From: Bacilli bacterium
GTDB lineage: Bacteria > Bacillota_I > Bacilli_A > ML615J-28 > CAG-313
DNA: 18,554 nt
Direction: 5' to 3'
Assembly (NCBI GenBank): GCA_900752975.1
Contig: CAADXH010000020.1
Location: forward strand, 1 to 18,554
In this document: positions 7,350-16,279 of the stretch, piece after piece
Numbering within the stretch: position 1 is the first letter of the stretch
Layout: the number at the start of each line of letters is the position of its first letter
Notes under the pieces: model-generated
Seen by the model: the letters and a program-made list of their open reading frames with translations, nothing else
What the model was told of the DNA's origin: nothing
Databases searched by the model: none
Translations under genes and position numbers: made by a program

Positions 7350-7370
7350 TTGTCCCTCCTTTCATTTTTA

Positions 7371-7376
7371 ATTATA
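7371..7376 (-). promoter_or_regulatory. Possible -10 for the 172-aa gene
   Basis: TATAAT on the minus strand, 21 bases before the ATG at 7349, with AAAGGAGG between. No convincing -35 at 16-19 bases. Confidence 0.4.
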
Positions 7377-7445
7377 CTTATAGGAAATGTTGATTATTGT
7401 TGAATATTGGAAAGGCTAAATTTTTTTTTATTACTTTTAAAAGAA

Positions 7446-7476
7446 AAAATCTAGGTCCATAATGAGCCTAGATTTT
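7446..7476 (-). terminator. Intrinsic terminator of the M16C peptidase gene
   Basis: AAAATCTAGG (7446-7455) and CCTAGATTTT (7467-7476) form a 10-bp perfect stem with an 11-base loop. On the minus strand it lies 10 bases after the peptidase stop and runs into TTTTTTC. The symmetric A/T flanks might also stop weak plus-strand transcription. Confidence 0.85.
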
Positions 7477-7486
7477 CTTGTTTTGA

Positions 7487-10372
7487 TTACTTAAATAAAT
7501 TCTTTTTCTCTTTAAACATGTTAGAATCTTCTATTTTATTTTCATTACCAATTACACATAAAGCATTATCATTTAAAGCTTTTTCAATTAATGGTTTTAA
7601 AGCCTTGATGTCATCTAGTGTTACATTTAACACTTCATGACGTTCTTGTTTTAGATCTTCATATGTAACATTTTGTAAGTATGCAAGGAATGAACGTGCA
7701 CCCTTATCTTTTGGACTAAGTGGGGTATCAAGCATACCAATCGCCCCAATAATGTATTTTGTTAAATCGTCTGTAGAAGGGTTGAAACTATCAATATAGT
7801 TTGGAATATTCATATAAACATCCATTGTTTTTTCAAGATTTGGATCACGATATGATACAAAGTAAACATTACCATTACGAGTGAAGTTACTCATGCATCC
7901 ATATGCTCCACCTAATACTCTTACTTGCATCCAAAGATAATCATAACGAAGAGCCATTGCGAAAACTTGGAAAGCACCAGTATAATTACCTACTTCTTTA
8001 AAGTTACCAACTCTTGCGACATATTGAACAGTTGAAGGGGTACGGAAACCTTCATTTAGGAGATTTGGTGTAAATTCAAATTTTCCTTTTTGAACTTCTT
8101 CTTTGTATAAACTATTAACAAAAGCAGTTAAATATTTATCATATGCATTGTTTGTGGCTGTATAAGAAATTATTAAGTTTTCTTTTCTAAAAATTAATTT
8201 AATTACTTTTTCAAGATTTGTGATAATTTCTTCATATTTTGTTTCAAAGTTTAGGCATAAATCTTCAATGAATTGATATTCACTAATGCCATCAACAAGT
8301 TCATTATAGTAACTACTACTGCGAATATAAGAGAATGCTCTATTCATTGATGCTACATGGCCACGTCCCATTAACATCATTTGACGTTGTGATTTGTTTT
8401 CACCTAGTATTTCCATCAAACGGCGTTTATTGTTTAATTTAGATGAGGTAATTATTTCTTTTACAGTGTCAAATACAAATGGGATTTTATCATATAATGC
8501 CTTAGTTTCAAATACAAATAATGGAAGAACATCATTGTCACCAATAGAAATTATTTTTGTTCTTGGATTGATTCCACCAGTATTAATGTTGATTTCTTGA
8601 GTTAGGTTTTGATATGTATAATTAGCAGTATCAACATAACCTAAAACATTTTGAAGTAATCCAACATAAGGTATTAATTCATTTGGAACATCTTTGGTAT
8701 TAAAGCAGAAGTTTAAATAACCAATGCCATTAGTTTCAACATTATGTTTTAAAACTTTAACACCATCTAATACTTGTTCTTCATTATATAGTGGTTCAAC
8801 TTTATCATCAATATCTTCTCTTGTTAAAAGTGGGATAGTCGCAAGTTCTTCTAAAGTTGATGGTGTTGCTTGATATTCTTTTAAAGCTTTAGTATCACTT
8901 ACTAATTTTTCTAATTTTTCTTTTGTTAAGCTTGCTTTATATGCCACAAGTTTTTCTTTTAAAGCTTGTTCTTTTTCTGCCCCTAGTGTGTTGCTTGGTG
9001 ATACCGTAACATATGCAACATGGTTATTATTTAATAAATATTTATTAATTAACTCTTCATAATAGTTAGTATTTAATTCTTCTTTTAAACTACTAAATTG
9101 AGCATTATATTCAAGCTTTGTGAAAGGATCATTATCATCATATAACCAAGTTTCCATCGCATTTAATCCGTAGACTAATCCTTTTGGTGCACCACCAAAA
9201 TCAGCTTCACGGTATTTAAATTCATAATAATTGATGGCTGCTTGAATTGATTTTTTATCAATTCCTTTTGTTACTAATTCTTTTAAAGTTTTATTAATAA
9301 CTTCATCTAATACTTGTTCTTTTCCGTTTTGAGCATCTTTAACAATAATACTTAAAACCGGTTGTAATAAGCCACTATCAAAATCACTTAAGATATCACT
9401 GCCAATACCAGCATCAATAATTGCTTGTTTAAGTGGAGCACCTGGTGCTTCAAGTAATGCATAATTTAAGATTTGAAAAGCAAGATTTAGTTTAGCATCT
9501 TCATATGTACCAATAACCGCATTATATGAGTAATATGTTTTATTTTCTAGACTTTCATCCTTACCAACTGGATAGAAAATTTCTTCATGAATTGGAGTAG
9601 TAAATGGTTTTTGGTAATCAATATGTGAATCAACTTTTATAACATCAAATTTTGATAAATATTCTTCATCTAACCAGTTTAGTTTTTCTTCCATATTCAT
9701 ATTACCATACATAATAATATAACTATTAGCTGGGCTATAAAAACGATGATGAAAATTCTTAAATGCTTCATAAGTTAGGTTTGGAATAAATTCTGGATCG
9801 CCACCTGATTCTACACCATATGTTGTATCAGGGAATAGTGCATGACGTGATTCGCGCATTACTACTTGTTCTGGGCTTGAGAAAGCACCTTTCATTTCGT
9901 TATATACAACCCCATTATAAATGATGTCCGCATCAACATTTTCAAGTTCATAGTGCCAACCTTCTTGTTTAAATATTTCTTCATGTAAATAAACATTAGG
10001 ATAGAACACAGCATCCATATATACTTCCATTAGATTAGCAAAATCTTTGTCATTACAACTTGCAACTGGATAAACGGTTTTATCAGGATATGTCATTGCA
10101 TTAAGAAAGGTATTTAGTGAACCTTTTAATAATTCAATAAATGGATCTTTAACTGGAAACTTCTTAGATCCACATAATGTAGAATGTTCCAGAATATGTG
10201 GTACACCAGTATCATCAGTTGGAGGTGTTCTAAATCCTACAGAAAATACTTTATTTTCATCCTTATTTTCAAATAATAAAATACGAGCTCCTGATTTAAT
10301 ATGCTTTAAAAGCTTGACATTAGAAGCAACTTCTTCTATATATTTTTCTTTTATTAATTCATATTTTTTCAT
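7487..10372 (-). CDS. M16C-family zinc metallopeptidase (insulinase/presequence protease type)
   Basis: Large single-chain M16 peptidase that folds as a clam-shell chamber and degrades peptides. 961 aa, the expected M16C length (PreP/Cym1/HypA type). The inverted zinc motif HILEH is at residues 59-63, followed by STLCGSKKFPVKDPF; the third zinc ligand is probably the Glu in VVYNEMKGAF (about 159). The second, inactive half provides the chamber wall, with the Tyr/Arg-rich segment GGAYGCMSNFTRNGNVYFVSYRDPNL near residue 830. No signal peptide, so probably cytoplasmic. ATG 10372 has an AAGGGGG ribosome site, an extended -10 promoter at 10404-10412 and its own terminator at 7446-7476, so it is a one-gene unit. 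Confidence 0.93.
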   Translation of the reverse strand: MKKYELIKEKYIEEVASNVKLLKHIKSGARILLFENKDENKVFSVGFRTPPTDDTGVPHILEHSTLCGSKKFPVKDPFIELLKGSLNTFLNAMTYPDKTVYPVASCNDKDFANLMEVYMDAVFYPNVYLHEEIFKQEGWHYELENVDADIIYNGVVYNEMKGAFSSPEQVVMRESRHALFPDTTYGVESGGDPEFIPNLTYEAFKNFHHRFYSPANSYIIMYGNMNMEEKLNWLDEEYLSKFDVIKVDSHIDYQKPFTTPIHEEIFYPVGKDESLENKTYYSYNAVIGTYEDAKLNLAFQILNYALLEAPGAPLKQAIIDAGIGSDILSDFDSGLLQPVLSIIVKDAQNGKEQVLDEVINKTLKELVTKGIDKKSIQAAINYYEFKYREADFGGAPKGLVYGLNAMETWLYDDNDPFTKLEYNAQFSSLKEELNTNYYEELINKYLLNNNHVAYVTVSPSNTLGAEKEQALKEKLVAYKASLTKEKLEKLVSDTKALKEYQATPSTLEELATIPLLTREDIDDKVEPLYNEEQVLDGVKVLKHNVETNGIGYLNFCFNTKDVPNELIPYVGLLQNVLGYVDTANYTYQNLTQEININTGGINPRTKIISIGDNDVLPLFVFETKALYDKIPFVFDTVKEIITSSKLNNKRRLMEILGENKSQRQMMLMGRGHVASMNRAFSYIRSSSYYNELVDGISEYQFIEDLCLNFETKYEEIITNLEKVIKLIFRKENLIISYTATNNAYDKYLTAFVNSLYKEEVQKGKFEFTPNLLNEGFRTPSTVQYVARVGNFKEVGNYTGAFQVFAMALRYDYLWMQVRVLGGAYGCMSNFTRNGNVYFVSYRDPNLEKTMDVYMNIPNYIDSFNPSTDDLTKYIIGAIGMLDTPLSPKDKGARSFLAYLQNVTYEDLKQERHEVLNVTLDDIKALKPLIEKALNDNALCVIGNENKIEDSNMFKEKKNLFK

Positions 10373-10403
10373 TTTGGTTTCCCCCTTATTTTTTAGATAC
10401 TTT

Positions 10404-10412
10404 ATTATAGCA
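10404..10412 (-). promoter_or_regulatory. Extended -10 promoter of the M16C peptidase gene
   Basis: TGCTATAAT on the minus strand, a perfect TGn-TATAAT extended -10, 32 bases before the ATG, with no clear -35. It begins just after the terminator of the upstream 66-aa gene. Confidence 0.7.
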
Positions 10413-10420
10413 TAATTTTA

Positions 10421-10447
10421 AAAAGTTCGCTAGCTAGGCGAACTTTT
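10421..10447 (-). terminator. Intrinsic terminator of the 66-aa gene
   Basis: AAAAGTTCGC (10421-10430) pairs perfectly with GCGAACTTTT (10438-10447) around a 7-base loop. It overlaps the TAA stop (10446-10448) of the 66-aa gene and is followed on minus by a T-run. Confidence 0.85.
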
Positions 10448-10646
10448 AATTTCCACAGCCACATTCATCATTGTTACAGTCACAGGTTGTGGAGTCCATT
10501 TTATCTTTAAACTTTTGAATTGCTTGTTCGGTTGAATCATTAACCGTAGTTACTAGTTTATCTAGAGCTTTACGATTATTGTAGGCCATCCAAACACCAA
10601 AAACAGTCATTCCACCAAGTAAAAAGGGAAATATTGACTTTTTCAT
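10446..10646 (-). CDS. Small membrane-anchored protein with Cys-rich tail (YtxH-like layout)
   Basis: 66 aa. N-terminal helix FPFLLGGMTVFGVWMAY is a single membrane anchor, followed by a charged amphipathic region (NRKALDKLVTTVNDSTEQAIQKFKDKM) and a tail CDCNNDECGCGN with four cysteines in C-x-C...C-x-C spacing. The layout (membrane helix, then helix of phase-variable charge) recalls YtxH/DUF948-type small proteins, but the Cys tail is not typical; it could bind metal or be an oxidised disulfide cluster. GAGGTGAT ribosome site close to ATG 10646; its own promoter (10688-10715) and terminator. Function unknown. Confidence 0.75.
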   Translation of the reverse strand: MKKSIFPFLLGGMTVFGVWMAYNNRKALDKLVTTVNDSTEQAIQKFKDKMDSTTCDCNNDECGCGN

Positions 10647-10687
10647 GTTATCACCTCATTCTTAGTTTAAAGTGCTAAATTCAAAAT

Positions 10688-10715
10688 ATTATATATATTT
10701 CATAGTTCTAAACAA
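10688..10715 (-). promoter_or_regulatory. Promoter of the 66-aa gene
   Basis: On minus, TTGTTT (10710-10715) and TATAAT (10688-10693) are 16 bases apart. A second TATAAT with an upstream TTGAGA 15 bases away lies further up in the same 160-base gap behind recD2, so there may be two promoters. No clear terminator for the recD2 operon is visible in this gap. Confidence 0.55.
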
Positions 10716-10806
10716 AGTGAATATTATATGTTCTCCTATTGAATCTCAATAATATTGTTTTAGCATTTATATTATGGTATATTTATTAATTTTAATACAT
10801 TATTTT

Positions 10807-13155
10807 TTATAAATCTTCAAAATCACTTGGTTTTAAGTTTCCTAATTCTTCTTCACCAATACTATCAAAGGCTGATTCATCATCAATAATATTTAAGTTA
10901 GGTTTTTCTTCATTTAGTCCGTTATGTAAATATTCAATAATCTTATCTTTTAAAATTGTTTTTCGGTTGTGTTCTATTTGCATAATTCCCATTTGTAAAG
11001 CTTTAACATCACCTATTAAAATTAAACTATTTTTAGCTCTAGTTACACCCGTATAGATTAGTTTACGTTTAAGCATAATATAATATTTTGTGCTAATTGG
11101 CATAATAACTAAGTCAAATTCACTGCCTTGGGCTTTGTGAATACTAATTGCATAAGCTAAACTTAAGTCCTCAATTTCATCTAAGTTATATTCTACATAA
11201 CCACTGTCAAATAAAACTATGACACCATTAATCTTTAGATTTTTATATTTAAATCTTTCAATTACTCCGATATCACCATTCATAACCCCTTTATCGGCAC
11301 GGTTAACAAGTTGGATAACTTTGTCGTTAATTCTAAATGACATTCCTAAATGTTTAATTTCGCCTTCATCAGTAAGCGGATTAATAAGGTTTTGAATTCG
11401 CGTATTAATCTCATTAATTCCGGCATCACCTTTATACATAGGAATTAATACTTGGATATCTTTTTTAATGTCTTTGCCTCTTTTAACGGCCATTCCCACT
11501 AGGTCAACTAACATATTAGCAAGATGATCATTATCGGTAGGGATAAAATTGCGGTCACTAAACTTTTCTAAAATATTTTCAGGGACATATCCTTCATTGA
11601 TACTATGAGCTAATCTTATAATCGTAGAGTTTTCAGCTTGACGGTGAATTTTATTTAACCTAATTGTTTTAATTTCTCTTGTATCAATTAAATCTTTTAG
11701 AACTTGTCCTGGCCCAACAGCAGGTAACTGGTCAACATCACCTACAACAATAAGTCTTGCATCATCATGCATCGATGTAAGTAACCGATAAGCAAGTGGT
11801 AGATCCATCATTGATGATTCATCAACAATTATTAAGCGAGCTGTCGTTTTATTATATTTATTATAGGTGAATTTGTCACCACCAATATAACCTAAGAAAC
11901 GGTGAATAGTTGATGAATCCATTCCAGTTGTTTCCTTTAGACGCTTTGCGGCGCGACCGGTTGGTGCTAAAATTGCAATTTCATTAATAAGAGCACTGCT
12001 ATCTTTATTTAACTTTAAATACATTTTAATAATGGCATGAACAATAGTTGATTTACCAGTACCAGGGCCACCAGTAACAATAACGATTGGTTCTGAAAAT
12101 GCTGAAGTAATTGCATTTTTTTGTTCTTCATTAAACTTGATTGAACTTTCTTTTTCGATTTCTTCATATATATCATTAATGGTATTTTGATCGTATGATG
12201 TCATTTTATGTTCAGGATTACGCTCACCTTTTAATAGTTTGACGATTTCTTTCGCAAGGTCAGTTTCTTGAATATAAAGTTGATAATCAAAAACATCATT
12301 ATCATTAGGCATATATATCTTTTTTTCTTCTTCTAAAGTTTTTAAGACACTCACAAAATCTTCATGAGCAATTTCTTCTAAGATATATTCTCTTATTCTT
12401 TCATATAATGTTGTTTTGGTCACATAACTATTACCAGAATTATAAATTAATTCCTTAAGCATATAACAAGTAAGAGCCTTAAGACGTAATTTACTATTTT
12501 TAGGGATTCCTAGTTTTAAGGCAAATTGATCATTTTTCTTGAAACCAAAGCGATCAAGTTTATCCATCAAAATATATGGATTAGTTTTTAATTCTTCTAT
12601 TACATCACTACCAAATTTAATTATTATTTTATTAGCCATATCAATTGTGATACCATGATCAAGAAGAAAAATTACTGCTTCTTGATTATTTTTATCACTC
12701 AAGATCCCACTATAAATAATTGAACGTTGTTTAGGGGTTATCGCAATTTCATTTAAAACATCAGGATTATGCTTAATTAATTCAATCGCATCAACACCAA
12801 GTTTTTCTACCACCATTTTCGCAATCTTGATACCAATACCAGGAAATAAATCACTTGATAAATAAGCTACAATTCCATAAGCATTATCAATTGCTTTTCT
12901 TGCAAATTTAGTAAACTTAAATTGTAAACCATAATTTTTATCTTTTACATAATCGCCTTCAAGCTCATATTCTTCGCCTTCATAAACTGCCCGGTCAAAG
13001 AAACCTACAACAGTAATATTATTACCAATGATTTTATTCTTTGCGGCGAGAACATCTTTCTTTTTGTAATCTAATTCAAAAAGAGCAATGGTATAACCGC
13101 TGTCTTGATTGTAATAATTTATCCTTGCGATAGTTCCATTTAATATTTCACTCAT
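10807..13155 (-). CDS. recD2: RecD2 (RecD/TraA-type SF1B 5'-3' DNA helicase)
   Basis: ATP-driven 5'-3' DNA helicase of the stand-alone RecD2 type (no RecBC partner), involved in repair and replication-fork maintenance. 782 aa, normal length. N-terminal OB-like domain (about 1-90), helix-hairpin-helix region (about 90-200), then the motor: Walker A GGPGTGKST near residue 360, Walker B VDESSMM near 443, GDVDQLPAVGPG, and the C-terminal SIHKAQGSEFDLVI and YTGVTRAK helicase motifs. Last gene of the walJ operon: its ATG is 1 base after the mnmA TAG, and GGAGA within the mnmA end serves as ribosome site. The last about 40 residues are acidic. Confidence 0.95.
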   Translation of the reverse strand: MSEILNGTIARINYYNQDSGYTIALFELDYKKKDVLAAKNKIIGNNITVVGFFDRAVYEGEEYELEGDYVKDKNYGLQFKFTKFARKAIDNAYGIVAYLSSDLFPGIGIKIAKMVVEKLGVDAIELIKHNPDVLNEIAITPKQRSIIYSGILSDKNNQEAVIFLLDHGITIDMANKIIIKFGSDVIEELKTNPYILMDKLDRFGFKKNDQFALKLGIPKNSKLRLKALTCYMLKELIYNSGNSYVTKTTLYERIREYILEEIAHEDFVSVLKTLEEEKKIYMPNDNDVFDYQLYIQETDLAKEIVKLLKGERNPEHKMTSYDQNTINDIYEEIEKESSIKFNEEQKNAITSAFSEPIVIVTGGPGTGKSTIVHAIIKMYLKLNKDSSALINEIAILAPTGRAAKRLKETTGMDSSTIHRFLGYIGGDKFTYNKYNKTTARLIIVDESSMMDLPLAYRLLTSMHDDARLIVVGDVDQLPAVGPGQVLKDLIDTREIKTIRLNKIHRQAENSTIIRLAHSINEGYVPENILEKFSDRNFIPTDNDHLANMLVDLVGMAVKRGKDIKKDIQVLIPMYKGDAGINEINTRIQNLINPLTDEGEIKHLGMSFRINDKVIQLVNRADKGVMNGDIGVIERFKYKNLKINGVIVLFDSGYVEYNLDEIEDLSLAYAISIHKAQGSEFDLVIMPISTKYYIMLKRKLIYTGVTRAKNSLILIGDVKALQMGIMQIEHNRKTILKDKIIEYLHNGLNEEKPNLNIIDDESAFDSIGEEELGNLKPSDFEDL

Positions 13156-13156
13156 T

Positions 13157-14284
13157 CTAGTATCTCCGTTTTACATCATCCATAAATACTTCATCAATGG
13201 TTCCCCCACCTAAGCAGTATTCACCATCGTAAAATACACAAGCTTGACCTGGAGTCATTGCTTTAACTGGCTCTTTTGTTTTAACTTCAATTGTATTATC
13301 ATCTAAATATTTGATCGTAACTCCAACATCAGGAGCACGATATCTAAACTTTGCAGTAAGAGTAGGAGTATTTACTAGTGGTGGATTAATAATATTAATA
13401 TCTTTAATAATAGCACGATTAGCATATAGTAGTTCTTGTTCATCACCTTGACCTACAATTAGTTCATTATCTTTAGGGTTTTTACCAATAACAAACCATG
13501 CATCACCAGGTCCACCAATACCAAGGCCATGACGTTGACCAATAGTGTAGTACATTAATCCTTCATGTCTTCCCACTATTTTATGATCTGATGTAACCAT
13601 ATTACCGGGTTGTGCAGGAATATAATTTTTTAAAAATTCTTTAAAGTTTCTTTCACCAATAAAACAAATACCTGTTGAATCTTTTTTACCAGCAACTGGT
13701 AAATCATACTTTAAGGCAAGTTCACGAACATCTTTTTTTACCATATCCCCAACTGGGAATAAAGCTTTAGAAATTTGTTTAGCACTTAATTGTGATAAAA
13801 AGTATGTTTGATCTTTATTGCTATCAACACCTCTTAATAAATAGTGTTTATCACCATCATGGATAACTCTAGCATAATGCCCCATAGCGATATAGTCAGC
13901 ACCCATTGCTTCGGCTTTTTCGAGAAAACATTTAAATTTAATTTCTTTGTTACATAAGATATCAGGATTAGGAGTTCTATTTTTTTTATACTCATCTAAA
14001 AAATATGTAAAAACTTCATTCCAGTATTCTTCTATAAAATCAACACGATGAAGTTTAATACCAAGTTTATCAGCTACCGCTTTAGCATCTTGATAATCTT
14101 TTTCTTGTGGGCAAACTTCATCCATTAAATCAGGATTACCTAATACATCATTATTGACAGCCGAATCCCAGTTACGCATAAAAATTGCTTCGACATCATA
14201 ACCAAGTTCAAGGAGTTTTATTACTCCTACACTACTATCTACGCCACCAGATAATCCTATTATTACTTTAGGTTTTGTTTTCAC
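13157..14284 (-). CDS. mnmA: tRNA 2-thiouridylase MnmA
   Basis: Uses ATP and protein-bound sulfur to make 2-thiouridine at wobble position U34 of tRNA-Lys, -Glu and -Gln. 375 aa, typical length. PP-loop SGGVDSS at residues 12-18; the first catalytic Cys in NPDILCNKEIKF (Cys111) and the second in STGICFIGER (Cys207), both present, so active. C-terminal beta-barrel with GQRHGLGIGG and PGQACVFY. The start is GTG at 14284 with an AGGAGG site 7 bases upstream that shares bases with the uvrB TAG stop. Ends 1 base before recD2. Confidence 0.97.
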   Translation of the reverse strand: MKTKPKVIIGLSGGVDSSVGVIKLLELGYDVEAIFMRNWDSAVNNDVLGNPDLMDEVCPQEKDYQDAKAVADKLGIKLHRVDFIEEYWNEVFTYFLDEYKKNRTPNPDILCNKEIKFKCFLEKAEAMGADYIAMGHYARVIHDGDKHYLLRGVDSNKDQTYFLSQLSAKQISKALFPVGDMVKKDVRELALKYDLPVAGKKDSTGICFIGERNFKEFLKNYIPAQPGNMVTSDHKIVGRHEGLMYYTIGQRHGLGIGGPGDAWFVIGKNPKDNELIVGQGDEQELLYANRAIIKDINIINPPLVNTPTLTAKFRYRAPDVGVTIKYLDDNTIEVKTKEPVKAMTPGQACVFYDGEYCLGGGTIDEVFMDDVKRRY

Positions 14285-14291
14285 TTTAACA

Positions 14292-14298
14292 CCTCCTA
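14292..14298 (-). promoter_or_regulatory. mnmA ribosome site fused to the uvrB stop
   Basis: TAGGAGG on the minus strand combines the uvrB TAG stop with the ribosome site for the GTG start of mnmA, 7 bases away. It supports GTG 14284 as the mnmA start. Confidence 0.8.
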
Positions 14299-16278
14299 AT
14301 TTTCTGCTTTTAATTCTAAAATAGTATCTCTTAATAACATTGCTTCTTCAAAATTTAATTCTTTTGAAGCTTTCTTCATCGCAACTTCAAGTTTTTCAAT
14401 TAAATTTTTACGTTCTAGTTTAGTCATTTTCTTAAATGTTTCTTTATCAATTGTTTCGTTTTCAACACTTCCCGTTTCTGGATTAATAATGCTTACTGCT
14501 TCACCAATTTCTTTAATAATTGTTTTTGGAATGATATGATGTTCTACATTATATGCATTTTGAATTTCTCTACGTCTGTTAGTTTCAGCAATAGCCTTTT
14601 CCATTGATTCGGTCATGTTATCCGCATACATTATAACACGACCATTAGCATTTCTTGCGGCTCGGCCAATTGTTTGAATTAGTGATCTTTCACTTCTTAA
14701 AAATCCTTCTTTATCCGCATCTAATATACATATTAAACTAACTTCAGGTATATCTAGCCCTTCTCTTAAAAGGTTAATACCAACAAGTACATCATAAGTT
14801 CCTTTACGTAAACTTCTAATAATTTCTAAACGTTCTAATGATTTGATTTCTGAATGAAGGTAAGCCACCTTAATTCCTACTTCTTTTAGGTAAGCAGTTA
14901 GGTCTTCACTCATTTTAATTGTTAGTGTTGTAATTAAAGTTCTTTCATTCTTTTTAATTTGTTCTTTAATATCTTCTAAAATATAATCAATTTGATTTTT
15001 AGTTGGTCGCACCTCAACTTTTGGATCAAGTAAGCCAGTTGGTCTAATAATTTGTTCAACAATTTCATAAGAACGGCTTAATTCATAATCACCAGGTGTT
15101 GCACTAACATAAACTACTTGTTTAATTTTCTTTTCAAACTCATCAAAATTTAAAGGTCTATTATCTAAAGCTGATGGAAGTCTAAAACCATAATCAACTA
15201 AAGTTTGTTTACGGCTTCTATCGCCATTGTACATTCCCCTAACCTGGGGTATCGTAACATGTGATTCATCAATGATCATTAAATAATCATCGCCAAAGAA
15301 ATCAAGTAAAACTGATGGTGTTTCTCCTTCTTGACGAAGAGATAAATGCCTTGAATAGTTTTCGATACCTGAACAACTACCAACTTCTTTAATCATTTCG
15401 ATATCATACATTGTACGTTGTTTAATTCGTTCTGCTTCTAGGGGTTTTCTGTTATCATTAAAGTATTTGATTCGCTCATCTAATTCTTCTTTAATTCTTC
15501 TTAAAGCTTCTTCCTTTTTAGCTTCATTCATCACGAAGTGGGTAGCGGGGAAGATATTGATAAGACCAGTACTTCTAATTACTTTTCCTGTAACAATATC
15601 AAAGATTGATATCTTTTCTACCTCATCATCAAAGAAACTAATTCTAATTGCTTCAGTACTTTCATATGTTGGTAAAATATCAACATTATCACCTTTAACT
15701 CTAAACATTCCTCTTTCAAAGGCAATGGTACTATAAATAAATTGCATCTTTACAAGTCTTTCTAGTAAAGCATCACGATTTAGGGTTTCACCTTTGCGAA
15801 TGGTTAACATCGAGTCTTTATAATCTTCAGGATCACCAATACCATATATACATGATACACTAGCTACTATTATTGTGTCTTTACGTTCAAGAATACTTGA
15901 GGTTGCGGCATGACGCATTTGATCTATTTCATCATTAATGCTTGAGTCTTTTTCAATATACATATCTTTACTTGGAACATAAGCTTCAGGTTGATAGTAA
16001 TCATAATAAGAAATAAAATATTCTACTCTATTTTCGGGAAAAAAACTTTTTAATTCCGCATAAAGTTGACCAGCTAAAGTTTTATTATGGGCAAGAACAA
16101 TAGTTGGTTTATTTACATTTGCGATAACATTTGCCATTGTAAAAGTTTTACCAGTACCGGTTGCTCCCAAAAGTGTTTGTTCTTTTATTCCCATTTCAAG
16201 ATTATCACTTATTCTTTTAATTGCCTCTATTTGATCCCCCATCGGACTATATGGGGCGACTAGTTTAAATTTATCCAT
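14296..16278 (-). CDS. uvrB: Excinuclease ABC subunit UvrB
   Basis: Damage-verification helicase of nucleotide excision repair; receives lesions from UvrA and recruits UvrC. 660 aa, typical. Walker A GATGTGKT at residues 38-45, the damage-probing beta-hairpin YYDYYQPEAYVPSKD around 91-105, Walker B region IIDESHVTIPQ near 333, helicase motifs LLREGLDIPEV and QTIGRAARN, and the C-terminal UVR domain (about 622-657) that binds UvrC. It is the fourth gene of the operon, starting 1 base after the membrane protein's stop. uvrA, a frequent neighbour, is not present in the window. Confidence 0.98.
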   Translation of the reverse strand: MDKFKLVAPYSPMGDQIEAIKRISDNLEMGIKEQTLLGATGTGKTFTMANVIANVNKPTIVLAHNKTLAGQLYAELKSFFPENRVEYFISYYDYYQPEAYVPSKDMYIEKDSSINDEIDQMRHAATSSILERKDTIIVASVSCIYGIGDPEDYKDSMLTIRKGETLNRDALLERLVKMQFIYSTIAFERGMFRVKGDNVDILPTYESTEAIRISFFDDEVEKISIFDIVTGKVIRSTGLINIFPATHFVMNEAKKEEALRRIKEELDERIKYFNDNRKPLEAERIKQRTMYDIEMIKEVGSCSGIENYSRHLSLRQEGETPSVLLDFFGDDYLMIIDESHVTIPQVRGMYNGDRSRKQTLVDYGFRLPSALDNRPLNFDEFEKKIKQVVYVSATPGDYELSRSYEIVEQIIRPTGLLDPKVEVRPTKNQIDYILEDIKEQIKKNERTLITTLTIKMSEDLTAYLKEVGIKVAYLHSEIKSLERLEIIRSLRKGTYDVLVGINLLREGLDIPEVSLICILDADKEGFLRSERSLIQTIGRAARNANGRVIMYADNMTESMEKAIAETNRRREIQNAYNVEHHIIPKTIIKEIGEAVSIINPETGSVENETIDKETFKKMTKLERKNLIEKLEVAMKKASKELNFEEAMLLRDTILELKAEN

Positions 16279-16279
16279 A

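Noticed and set aside
10647..10806. Terminator of the recD2 operon in the gap after recD2
   Set aside because: Only short AT-rich palindromes (for example 10737-10751); no stem followed by a T-run.
10807..13155. RecD subunit of RecBCD
   Set aside because: Length, N-terminal extension and absence of recB/recC nearby fit stand-alone RecD2.
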